Shown piece by piece: positions 20,321-30,567 of a DNA stretch of 64,000 nucleotides. Made by a program: the position numbers and the translations under genes. Source of the DNA: Triticum aestivum (Eukaryota; Streptophyta; Magnoliopsida; Poales; Poaceae); contig NC_057795.1 of the NCBI RefSeq assembly GCF_018294505.1, positions 523,533,184-523,597,183 of the forward strand, given 5' to 3'. The notes beneath the pieces are model-generated. The model saw nothing but the letters and a program-made list of their open reading frames with translations. It ran no database searches and was not told the DNA's origin. The first letter of the stretch is position 1, and every line of letters starts with the position of its first letter.

Positions 20321-22041
20321 CTAGGTGCCTTTAAATTATTTCTCTGAGAATCTTGCTCGATTCTCTTAGGGTGGCCTTCAGGATATAAAGGTTCCTGAGT
20401 CATTCTACCATTTCTAGTAGCCACTCTAACAGCAAAGTCTATTTTATTATTTAATTCATCAAGCAAATCATTTTGAGCTTTGAGTACTTGCTCAGCTTGA
20501 GTAGCAACCATAGAAGCATATTTGCTAACGAGGTGAAGTTCATCTTTAACTCTAGCCAAATTCTCGCTCACGCGTCCTATCTCGAAAGCATTATTCTTTA
20601 ACTCTCTACCAACATAAGCACTAAAACTTTCTTGTCTAGCCATAAAGTCATCAAATTCATCTAAGCATGGACTATGAAATTTAGTAGAGGGGATTTCAAC
20701 TTTATCATATCTATAGAGAGAATTTACCTTTACTACCTGTGTCGGGTTATCAAGATAATGTGGTTCTTCAGGCGGTATATTAAGACCATGTATTTCTTCA
20801 ATAGGAGGTAAATTCTTAACATCTTCATCTTTAATACCTTTTTCTTTCATTGATTTCTTTGCCTCTTGCATATCTTCAGAACTGAGAAATAAAACACCTC
20901 TCTTCTTCGGAGTGGGTTTAGGAATAGGCTCAGGAGTTGGCTCAATTGGTTCAGGAATTGGCTCGGGAAGAGTCCAATTATTTTCATTAGTCAACATATT
21001 ATTCAATAATATTTCAGCTTCATCGACTGTTCTTTCCCTGAAAACACAACCAGCACAACTATCCAAGTAGTCCCTGAAAGCATCGGTTAGTCCATTATAA
21101 AAGATATCAAGTATTTCATTTTTCTTAAGAGGATGATCAGGCAAAGCATTAAGTAACTGGAGAAGCCTCACCCAAGCTTGTGGGAGACTCTCTTCTTTGA
21201 TTTGCACAAAATTATATATTTCCCGCAAGGCAGCTTGTTTCTTATGAGCAGGGAATTATTTAGCAGAGAAGTAATAAATCATATCCTGGGGACTACGCAC
21301 ACAACCAGGAGCAAGAGAATTATACCAAGTCTTAGCATCACCCTTTAATGAGAACGGAAATATCTTAAGGATATAAAAATAGCGAGACTTCTCATCATGA
21401 GTAAATAGGGTGGCTATATCATTCAACTTGGTAAGATGTGCCACAATAGTTTCATATTCAAGGCCATAAAAAGGACCAGATTCAACTAAAGTAATAATCT
21501 CAGGATCAACAGAGAATTCATAATCCTTATCAGTAACACAGATAGGTGAAGTAGCAAAAGCAAGATCAGGTTTCATTCTACCATTAAGAGACTGCTGCTT
21601 CCATTTAGCTAATAATTTCTTAAGATCATATCTATCATTGCAAGCAAAGATTTCCCTAGCAGCTCCTTCATTCATAACATAACCCTTAGGAACAACAGGC
21701 AATACATAATCATTGGGAGAACCTTCATCATCAGTATCATCAATAATAGGTTCTTCAGTAATTTCATTCCCCCTAACTCTAGCAAGTTGTTCATCAAGAA
21801 ATTCACCTAATGGCAAAGTAGGTTCACGCATAGAAGTAGTTTGATCATGCATAGCAGAAGTGGCATCATCAATAACATGCGACATATCAGAATTCATAGC
21901 AGTAGCAGGTTTAGGTGTCGCAAGCCTACTAATAACGGAAGGAGAATCTAGTGCAGAGCTAGATGGCAGTTCCTTACCTCCCCTCATAGTTGAGGGAAAA
22001 ATAGTAGTTCGGTCGTCTTTCAAGTTCTTCATAGTGATCAA
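20321..22041 (-). pseudogene. Gag (upstream half) of the Athila-like element
   Basis: ATG at 22041 opens about 573 codons before the Helitron break at 20321. The N-terminus is Ser/Thr-rich. The retrotransposon gag core follows (YFYILKIFPFSLKGDAKTWY), then LPDHPLKKNEILDIFYNGL and a Pro-Glu-Ile repeat segment (PEPIPEPIEPTPEPIPKP). The C-terminal part is helical (ENLARVKDELHLVSKYAS). A TAA at 21256-21258 interrupts the core domain. It would form the nucleocapsid/capsid shell of the cytoplasmic particle. The start lies 41 bp from the primer site, as expected. Confidence 0.82.
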
Positions 22042-22081
22042 CAGATATAAATCCCAAGTGACTCAGAGAATAGAGCTATGC

Positions 22082-22099
22082 TCCCCGGCAACGGCGCCA
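22082..22099 (-). other. tRNA-Asp primer binding site
   Basis: Minus strand TGGCGCCGTTGCCGGGGA, complementary to the 3' end of plant tRNA-Asp including CCA, 11 bp inside the 5' LTR. All 18 bases match. Confidence 0.9.
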
Positions 22100-22110
22100 A
22101 AAATTAGTCT

Positions 22111-23526
22111 TGATAACCCACAAGTGTAGGGGATCACAACAGCTTTCGAGGGTAAAGTATTCAACCCAAATTTATTTATTCGACACAAGGGGAGCCAAAG
22201 AATATTGTTGAGTATTAGCAGTTGAGTTGTCAATTCAACCACACCTGGATAACTTAGTATCTGCAGCAAAGTATTTAGTAGCAAAGTAGTATGATAATAA
22301 AGGTAACAGTGGCAAAAGTAAAGATAAATGTTTTTGGGTTTTTGTAGTAGTTGTAACTGTAGCAACGGAAAAGTAAACAAGCGAAGAACAATATGTGAAA
22401 AGCTCGTAGGCAATGGATCAGTGATGGATAATTATGCCGGATGTGATTCCTCATGTAATAGTTATAACATAGGGTGACACAGAACTAGCTCCAGTTCATC
22501 AATGTAATGTAGGCATGTATTCCGTAAATAGTCATACGTGCTTATGGAAAAGAACTTGCATGACATCTTTTGTCCTACCCTCCCGTGGCAGCGGGGTCCT
22601 AGCGGAAACTAGGGGATATTAAGGCCTCCTTTTAATAGAGAACCAGAACAAAGCATTAGCACATAGTGAATACATGAACTCCTCAAACTACGGTCATCAC
22701 CGAGAAGTATCCCGATTATTGTCACTTCGGGGTTGTCGGATCATAACACATAATAGGTGACTATAGACTTGCAAGATAGGATCACGAACACACATATATT
22801 CATGAAAACATAATAGGTTCAGATCTGAAATCATGGCACTCGGGCCCTAGTGACAAGCATTAAGCATAGCAAAGTCATAGCAACATCAATCTCAGAACAT
22901 AGTGGATACTAGGGATCAAACCCTAACAAAACTAACTTGATTACATGGTAAATCTCATCCAACCCATCACCGTCCAGCAAGCCTACGATGGAGTTACTCA
23001 TGCACGGCGGTGAGCATCATGAAATTGGTGATGGAGGATGGTTGATGATGACGACGGCGACGAATCCCCCTCTCCGGAGCCCCGAACGGACTCCAGATCA
23101 GCCCTCCCGAGAGAGATTAGGGCTTGGCGGCGGCTCCGTATCGTAAAACGCGATGAAACTTTCTCTCTGATTTTTCTCTCCCCGAATGTGAATATATGGA
23201 GTTGGAGTTGAGGTCTGTAGAGGTCCAGGGTGCCCACGAGATAGGGGGACGCGCCCTACAAGGGGTGGGGCACCCCCTGTCTCGTGGACAGGCCCTGGGC
23301 CCCCTGGTGTATTTCTTTCGCCCAGAAATTCTTATTAATTGCAAAAAGTGCCTCCGTGGATTTTCAGGACATTCCAAGAACTTTTCTTTTCTACACATAA
23401 AACAACATCATGGCAGTTCTGCTGAAAACAGCGTCAGTCCGGGTTAGTTTCATTCAAATCATGCAAGTTAGAGTCCAAAACAAGGGCAAAAGTGTTTGGA
23501 AAAGTAGATACGTTGGAGACGTATCA
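22111..23526 (-). repeat. 5' LTR of the 8745-23526 Gypsy element
   Basis: 1416 bp, begins TGATACGTCTCCAACGTATC and ends CACTTGTGGGTTATCA in element orientation. It is highly similar to the 3' LTR; indels include the GC block near 23250-23280. Confidence 0.95.
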
Positions 23527-23531
23527 ATGTC

Positions 23532-23685
23532 GGACTGCATGTGACCAAACCGACGATGCGCCAACCTAGCTACAACGTACCCTGCTTATCTGGCAGAAAT
23601 AGCCCCGCCCTAGCGTTTCCAATCGTTATTTCTATCTATCAATCGTGCCAAGGAGCAGAACCAAATGTTACAATTTATACACGTT
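23532..23685. other. Pre-insertion flank of the Gypsy element
   Basis: This sequence was contiguous with position 8744 before the retrotransposon inserted. Nothing recognised. Confidence 0.5.
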
Positions 23686-24026
23686 TCTCTACTCCTACTC
23701 CTATAAAAGACTCAGTTGGTGATGGTGGTGTGTCTGCCATCCGTCATTTCTGACCATTAGAGCTGCGTCTAATGGCTGTGAGGTAAGTTGTGGCATTTTT
23801 GCAACAATAGCGCACTTCTCTGCTCCAATTTGCAGAGAACCCCTTATTATCTTGAAAGCAACCACATCCCTCCCTCAGTTCATCAAAAAAGCCTGAGAAA
23901 TATATTTTGAGTGAAAAGTAATATATTAGGAGTATATCAAAACAAGAGTGATTTCTTTCAAGTTTGTGAACAAGTACTACTATTCTACTACTTTGGATCC
24001 GTCGCAATGCACGAGCACATTGCTAG
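23686..24026 (+). mobile_element. Short Helitron (341 bp)
   Basis: Starts TCTCTACTCCTACTCCTATA, like the reverse-complemented 5' ends at 4694 and 5684, and continues with gagt/cagttggtgatggtggtg as in that family. It ends with hairpin cgtcgcaatgcacga and attgCTAG followed by T. Non-coding. Confidence 0.7.
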
Positions 24027-24614
24027 TAAAAGGAAAAGGCCTGCCGCGTTCGCGTTGCGCCCCCACATGCCGGGAATCGGGAGTACTCCATGGCCCGTCC
24101 AGCATGCCACATAGCTAGGGAAGGCGTGTTTCCTAGCATTTTCACTTTCATGTGGGACCGTCGTTGAGCAAACCGACTATTGGCAAACCACACCCTGCCC
24201 GCCGTTGGGTTGGAAAACATAAACAAGGGGAAGATCTAGCTGTAGCATGGAAGCCAAGAAATTTGGTGTCTGATGGGGCTCGTTGATAGAGTAGGAGCAT
24301 TCCGGACTACTACTCCTACTATAGTACGAAGTTTGTACTACAACTAGTACTACCACTATACAACTAGGTGCGTGCACGGCACATCATCGTAGGAACAAAA
24401 AACAGAAAGATCTTGTTTTGGGTGATTTATCTTTTTTAGTCAACCTAATATGAATAATATGTTGTGGGGGGCACCCATGAAGCTTATGTGGCTTGGTTGC
24501 ATGGCTACGAAAGGTTAGAGAAAATTAAATATATAATGTGTTTAGAGTGCATTCCACTAAATAGATATACTTTGGATCCATTGCAATGCATGGGCCGACA
24601 CATCTATACCCCTA
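24027..24614. other. Anonymous intergenic sequence
   Basis: No gene. A degenerate Helitron-like tail (tttggatccattgcaatgcatgggcc at about 24571) precedes the next element. Confidence 0.45.
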
Positions 24615-24797
24615 CTAGCAAGATGCCCATGCGGTGCATGGAACATCAAGATGCACTTATATGAGTAGTTTATCTTGTGAGAGAAAAGGATGAACGAGGG
24701 AAGGACTTATTTGCAAATGTGGAGAGGGGTGCGGGTATCTTTTTGCAAAATTGCCATAGTTTCTTCCTATCCGTCAGATATAAATCGGATGGCATAT
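24615..24797 (-). mobile_element. Helitron fragment, 5' end lost at the CACTA insertion
   Basis: CTAG (24615-24618, preceded by A), hairpin tgcccatgcggtgcatgg and the family body through cagatataaatcggatggca, cut at 24797 where the CACTA terminus begins. The missing 5' portion would have lain beyond the CACTA right end, which is itself lost. Confidence 0.8.
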
Positions 24798-25777
24798 CAC
24801 TACTAGGGAAAACCTTATACACAGAAATTTAGCAGTAGCGCGGGTCAAAAAAGGGCGCTAGTGCTAGATAGCAGTAGCGCGTGAGCAAAAACGGCGCTAC
24901 AGATAAAATTGTAGCAGTAGCGCGTGCACGTATAAAAGCGCTACTACTAATATACCCACTGCTAAGACGATAGGCTACGCATAACAGTAGCGGGCTTGGA
25001 AGAAGCGCTCTACCGCTAGGAAATAAGTAGTAGCGCATTTCCTACGAAAAGCGCTACTGCTAATGGAAATAAAATAAAATGAAAAACAAATAGAAAAGTA
25101 AATGAAAATGAAAGAAATAGAAAAAGGAGAAAGGAAAAAAATAAAATGTAAAGCAAAATAAATGAAAAAGCGAAAAAAGGAGAAAGGCATAGCAGTAGCG
25201 TTTGTTCGTAAGAGGCGCTATAGCTGATGTAGCTACAACGCGTTTCCTAGACCCCCCAAAGAAACAGAAAAGGAAATAAGAAAATGGAAGGAAATTACAT
25301 GGCTATAGCAGTAGCACGTTTTGCTAGAACCGCTATAGCTACCTTAGCTATAGCGCGTTTTGCGAAACGCGCTACCGCTAAGTTTGACTTAACCCAAAAA
25401 CTGTTTCCCCCCGGCCACACTCCCCCAAATCCCTCGACTCACCCCGCCGCCGTCTCCCCGATTCACCATCGCCCCACTTCGCCGCCGTCTCCAGCCGACG
25501 TCGACGCCCCCGGAGCCACCAGAGCTGTGCGCCGTCGATGCCACCGGAACCGCCCCCAATGCCACGGAGCCGCGCGGGTTCATCAACGCCACCAGAGCCG
25601 CCGTCGACGCCACCGGATCCTCCCTCGCCACAACTGCCTTCCTCACCGTCACCGGAGATGCCCCTGCCTCCCTCGCCACCACTGCCTTCCTCGCCACCAC
25701 CGGAGCCATCCTCTGTAAGCCCCCACCCCTCCTCTCTCTCTCATGCATATATAGCACAAACATTGGACAGAGAACCT

Positions 25778-26081
25778 AGGTTAACTATTTTAATTAGGTT
25801 AATTATCTAGGTTAGTGCAAAACAATTTTTAGGGCTTTGATAGAGAACTGGTTAGGTTAACTAGTTTAATTAGGTTAATTATCTAGGTTAGTGCAAAAAT
25901 TTAGTTAGGGCCTTGACAGAGAACTAGTTAGGTTAACTAGTTTAATTAGGTTAATTATCTAGGTTAGTGCAAAAAATTATTTAGGGCTTTAACAGAGAAC
26001 TAGCTACGTTAACTAGTTTAATTAGGTTAATTATCTAGGTAAACTAGGTTAACTAACTAAGTTAAATAGGCAGGTTAATTA
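25778..26081. repeat. 76-bp tandem repeat, four copies
   Basis: Copies start at 25778, 25854, 25930 and 26006, each beginning aggttaact(a/g)tttaattagg and containing ctaggttagtgcaaaa and agagaact. Spacing is exactly 76 bp. It lies in the CACTA leader, and the fourth copy decays into further aggtta repeats. Confidence 0.9.
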
Positions 26082-26233
26082 GGTTCGTTAGATTAACAAG
26101 CTAGGTTAAGTAGGTTGGCTAGGTTAGAGCAAAATTTTATTTTAGAGCATTAGGTCAGAAGGGTTAGAGAAATAGAGTTCCTTTACAATTTAATTGGGTT
26201 CTGTCCTAGGGAGAGAAGGGTTAGAGAAAATAA

Positions 26234-26253
26234 TGTGTGTGTGTGTGTGTGTG
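26234..26253. repeat. (GT)n microsatellite
   Basis: Ten GT units within the CACTA leader. Confidence 0.9.
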
Positions 26254-26599
26254 AGAGGAATAGCTAGATCAACATAATATGGGTTCTGTCCTAGGCAGAG
26301 AAGTGTTTAATGAGGTCATTTTGTGAACGTTTTTTATTTTTGAAAAGACCACTATTTTTCAAGGAAAAGAATTTAGGCAAGTTTTATTTTAAAGATGATA
26401 CTTTCCTAGACTTTTATTGTTGATTATATCTTTTCATTGAAGTGGTCATGTTATTTCTTTTCATTGAAGTGGTTCGATTGTGCCCAAGTGTCTTTGTTGT
26501 TTCCAAGGAATGAAGCCGAGTGGCCTATGTTTTGCCGGAATGTTGATTCATTTCCGTTCCGGCAAATTTCAAGTTCTCGATTTGTCCACTTTTTAGCAA

Positions 26600-26638
26600 A
26601 AGTCATGCCGAAATTTTCTGTGAATTTCGGCATGACTT
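26600..26638. repeat. Perfect inverted repeat, 16-bp arms
   Basis: Arms aagtcatgccgaaatt (26600-26615) and aatttcggcatgactt (26623-26638) with loop ttctgtg. There are no mismatches, which is notable in an otherwise decayed CACTA leader. Confidence 0.95.
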
Positions 26639-26949
26639 GTACTACAAACTAGGACATATGGAGTGCCCGGGATTTGCCACACCGGGAAGCAGGGGCGGGC
26701 CCAGGAATTCAAGACCGTGTATTCAAATTTTGGAAAAAAAATTTGGAAGTCTATTGTCTTCCTTTCGGGCGTATAGTCAAGTACAGAAGCATATTGTACT
26801 AGTTCTAAACTATATAAAAGATACCACATAATATATTATATTCACAAAAATTGATCATAATTTGGTATTGTTCACCATACGAAAGTAAAAACATTGTTCA
26901 ACATTGCAAAATCTAAAATATATAGAGGATCAATAAAAAAACTTACAAA

Positions 26950-29486
26950 TCACAGGATAACTTTGCGATCCTTGATGCTTTGAAAATGAGTGATAATGTC
27001 CTCATCCTTAACTTGCAAGAAGAAATCCCTTTCAATGAATGTGACCAAGCAATCATTCAAGTATTTTTGCCCCATCTTGCTTCTTAGCTTGTTTTTTATA
27101 TATTTCATTGATGAAATGACCCTCTCAATGCCGGCTGTTGCAACAGGAAGGACTGGCACCAATTTGAGAAGTTTGTAAACAATATCATACCGAAGAGCCC
27201 TCCCTGTTCTAACAAGCATCATAGACAACTCTGCTAGACTTCTCAAGTTTGTGAAGTTTTCATCATTCCTCACATCACTAATATAGAGATTCAATTGAAA
27301 AGGAAGTTGGTGCATTTCTTCAAAGTCAAAATCATGAGGATAGAACCCAGCAAGCTTAACCAGGTCATCAATATTAAAAGAAGAAAATGACTTGGCTGGA
27401 CTGAATGATGCCATGCATCTAAGTAGCTCCGTGTTTACCTCATCAAACCTGTTCTTAAGCTCTTGAAATTGCCTATCAATGAAACCCAAAAAACATATCA
27501 GCATGGAACCGATGGTAATTCATGGCATTTTTATAGAACACTCTTGCTCTTTGTATAGGCTTGTACTTCCCATCCATGTCAACACATCTCACATTGTGCT
27601 TCACACAAAAAGAAGTGACATTCTCAAGGAATTCTTTCCAGCCATCATCTTCTCTTAGAACTTGCAATTGTACCTTTGTGAACTCAAGAAGATCAACTGC
27701 ATTCACAATATCTTGATCCCTCTTTTGCAAAGCATTGCTTAAGTCACTTGTGTACCCAAATATTTCATTCATCTTGTGTACCCAAATATTTCATTCATCA
27801 AGTGCAGCATGAAAACAAACTCAAATGATTTAAATACTTCCAACATAGTTTGAGCTCCTTAAGCCTCTGCTGAATTACTTTCTTTCCTAAGCCTAAAGAG
27901 AACTTTCCTGATTGAAGGATACAAAGACATAACATGCATTACCGTTTTGTAGTGAGACCCCCATCGTGTATCACCAGGCCTTGCTAGTCCCATCTCTTGA
28001 TTCAAACCTTGGCCAGCTTCAATTTCACCTAGTTTCAATGCTTCAATCATATACTCAGCCTGAGCTACACAAAGCATTCGAATCTTTTTACATGACATCC
28101 CAAGAACATTCAACAAATATGCAAGGTGCCCAAAGAACCATTTGCAATCGATATTCTCCTTAGCAATAGCTACAAGGGTTAGTTGAAGCTGATGGGCGAT
28201 GCAATGAACAGAATAAGCAGAAGGAGAATCTTCCATAATTAGTTTCTTCAAACCATTAACATGACCCTTCATGTTACTAGCACCGTCATACCCTTGCCCA
28301 CGTACCTTGGATATCGGCAATTGATACTTCATAAGCAAGGTCTGAATTGCTTCTTTAAGAGTCAATGATGTAGTATCCGCAACTTGAGCAAGACCAAGAA
28401 ACCTTTCAACCGGATCCCCTATTTTATTGACAAATCGCAAGCAAAGAGCTTATAGTTCTTGTTGGTATGCATCACTAGATTCATTAGCAAGAATTGCAAA
28501 ACACTCATCACCAAGTTCCTCTATGACAAATTTTGTTGTTTCATGAGCACAAGAACCAATAAGCTATTTTTGAATCTTGTGATCTATCATCTGACAATTC
28601 TGTGGAGCATTTCCTAAAATAACCTTATTAACTTCTCCAAAGTTTCCTGCCAACCATTGCAAAAGTTCTCGGAAATTTCCTTTATTTTTAGAATCCTTTC
28701 CCTCATCATGACCACGAAAAGCCAACCCCCGATGCAAAATAAATTTTATGCACTCAAGTGACCATTTTAATCAATCTAGATACTCAGCCTTGTACTGTGT
28801 GGTCTATGAGGAAATGGCCACACAGATTGATAATAATATTTCTCTTTGGCTTCACAATGAGCACTATTCACCTCACCAGCATGCTTACGAAATCTCGCTT
28901 TCATATTCCAATTTCTGAACCCTCCATTAACAAAACTATCTCCACCAGCAAATTTAGTACTATCTTTGAACAAATAGCAAAAAAAGCAATATGCAGCATC
29001 TTTATCTACACTATACTCAAGCCACTTATACTCATCAAACCAAACCGGTTGGAAGCGATGCTTACCTCCGCAGTCATGTTGCGAAAAATCTTTCTTCTGC
29101 ATATTTGGTTTACATCGTCCCAATGCAATGTAGGCCCTTCTAACTGAATCTTGGTCATTAACATCATAGCTTGAGATAGGAGTCCTCAACCCAGGATCAG
29201 GCTCAATGTTATAAATGTCATCATCACTATCCTCATCACTAGAATCAGATTCATCTAGGGCCATAGATTCATCATCATCTTCTGCTATTGGGGCCTCTGT
29301 GTGAGGAGCTCTCTCAGGTTCAGGTGGTATTGTGTGTGTCTCACTTCCACTTTGCCCTTCGAAAACTACCAATTGCATCTGACTTTCATTGGAAGATGGG
29401 GTAGCACTCGTCGGTTCAGGTTGTTTTCTTTTTGTAGCAACTCTTTCCAGGAAAGCTCTCGAATCAGTAGTGTTCTTACCCTTCAT
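26950..29486 (-). pseudogene. hAT transposase (TTF-type zinc finger / DUF4371 / dimerisation), decayed
   Basis: From ATG 29486: an acidic N-terminus, a TTF-type zinc-finger region (FQPVWFDEYKWLEYSVDKD, YCFFCYLF, GFRNWNMKARFRKH), a DUF4371/RNase-H-like core (FAILANESSD; GQGYDGASNMKG; SVHCIAHQLQLT), and a C-terminal hAT dimerisation region (GIERVISSMKYIKNKLRS). Such transposases cut and paste hAT DNA in the nucleus. Lesions are a frameshift near 28830, stops at 28564-28566 (TAG) and 28450-28452 (TAA), a perfect 26-bp tandem duplication at 27747-27798, and a further shift near 27490. The position read as ADESSD in relatives is ANESSD here, possibly loss of a catalytic Asp. Not functional. Confidence 0.88.
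27747..27798. repeat. Perfect 26-bp tandem duplication in the hAT transposase
   Basis: Two identical adjacent copies (27747-27772 and 27773-27798) of a unit starting cttgtgtacccaaatatt. As 26 is not divisible by three, it shifts the transposase frame. Confidence 0.95.
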
Positions 29487-30493
29487 GTTTTACACCTGAA
29501 AAGTAAAATTGCTCAAGTTTTAGAGTACTAGTCGTTATACATAACGCTCACTGGAACAACTTCAGAATTTATAAACACTCTCTCATTACAAACTCGGATG
29601 TAAAATTATAAATTCTCTTGTCTAAACAATTCTTAATTGACTGCAAACTAGTCTCTAATTTCACTATATTAAAACAAGAAAGACAAGTGGTCAAACTAAC
29701 TTACTTAATTAGTCTTGCACTTCTGAAAGACTGTAACGTAGCCTGCTGGACAATATGAGAGCAAAAGCAAGCCCCTGCCTAGCTGCCCGAATTCAGTTCG
29801 ACAGTGATAAATAAATTCAGTTAGAACACGGGCATGAGAGGAGAGCCCAATTTCAGGGTCAAAGGATTAGTACATCTAATTAGTGATTATACCTTCGATA
29901 GTAGAATTCGAGTTGTGGCTTTGAATTAGATCGGTTCCAGCAATCTTGCTACTCACCACCTACAACAGAGTTACAGAGATTAGAAAGTTCAGAACCAAAA
30001 GGGGTAGGGGATTAGGGGTTCAGGGATGTATTCATCGGGCGCGCGTCCACGCTGCAGCCGCCGCCGCGCGTACCTGCGATCGATCGCCGATCAAGCGACG
30101 ACAGCTCTGGACCCTAGCCGCCGTGCGGTGCCAATCAGGAGACGGTTCGTGGCTTGGGCGCTTGGGTCGCGTGCGGCGAGTGGAGAACTCGAGAACAGGG
30201 GCGGCGCTGCCGGTTCGTGAGCCTGGTTCTGATCGATGGAATTTTTTCTGGGCGGCGATGGATGTGTGCGAGTGACTTGGGCCAATGGGCCATGTCGTGG
30301 TGATGAGGAGAAATAGACAATGGGCTGCCTCACTTTTTGGGCTGAAGAGCTTAACTTGCACACTCTGGATGTGTCAGTATTGTTTTTCCTTATACAACAT
30401 AGTATATAGACTATATATACCTAGTCTTTTCACAAAAAATGGGTATTCAAGTGAATACCCTTGAATTGAGGTGGGCCCGCCCCTACCAGGAAG

Positions 30494-30567
30494 GAATCAA
30501 CGTTCCTGCATGTCATTATTCATTTTATTAGGTCTAGAATTAATTACTAGATTTAATCATAGGAAAC
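30494..30567. other. CACTA leader, right of the hAT insertion
   Basis: Continues the CACTA sequence interrupted at 26681; immediately precedes the ORF start. Confidence 0.6.

Larger units (their letters stand above)
8745..23526 (-). mobile_element. Athila-like Ty3/Gypsy retrotransposon lacking RT and integrase
   Basis: A complete insertion bounded by LTRs 8745-10138 (3') and 22111-23526 (5') and by the 5-bp target duplication ATGTC (8740-8744 and 23527-23531). Minus-strand order is 5' LTR, tRNA-Asp primer site, gag-protease frame (22041 to 15759, split by a Helitron), about 0.8 kb of non-coding DNA plus a Copia solo LTR, an extra ORF (13242-12157), a long non-coding 3' region, polypurine tract and 3' LTR. 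No reverse transcriptase, RNase H or integrase motif is present, so mobility would have depended on another element. The extra ORF and LTR style resemble Triticeae Athila-lineage families (Sabrina/WHAM/Fatima group). I do not assign the family name. Confidence 0.93.
26682..30493 (-). mobile_element. hAT-superfamily transposon with 8-bp TSD
   Basis: The element spans 26690-30485 (3796 bp). Terminal inverted repeats: left CAGGGGCGGGCCCA, right TAGGGGCGGGCCCA (reverse complement). Target duplications are ccgggaag (26682-26689) and ccaggaag (30486-30493), 8 bp with one mismatch, diagnostic of hAT. It splits the CACTA leader; the flanks join into contiguous CACTA sequence. It contains one minus-strand transposase gene, broken, and a GC-rich promoter-like right end (29946-30290). 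Confidence 0.95.
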
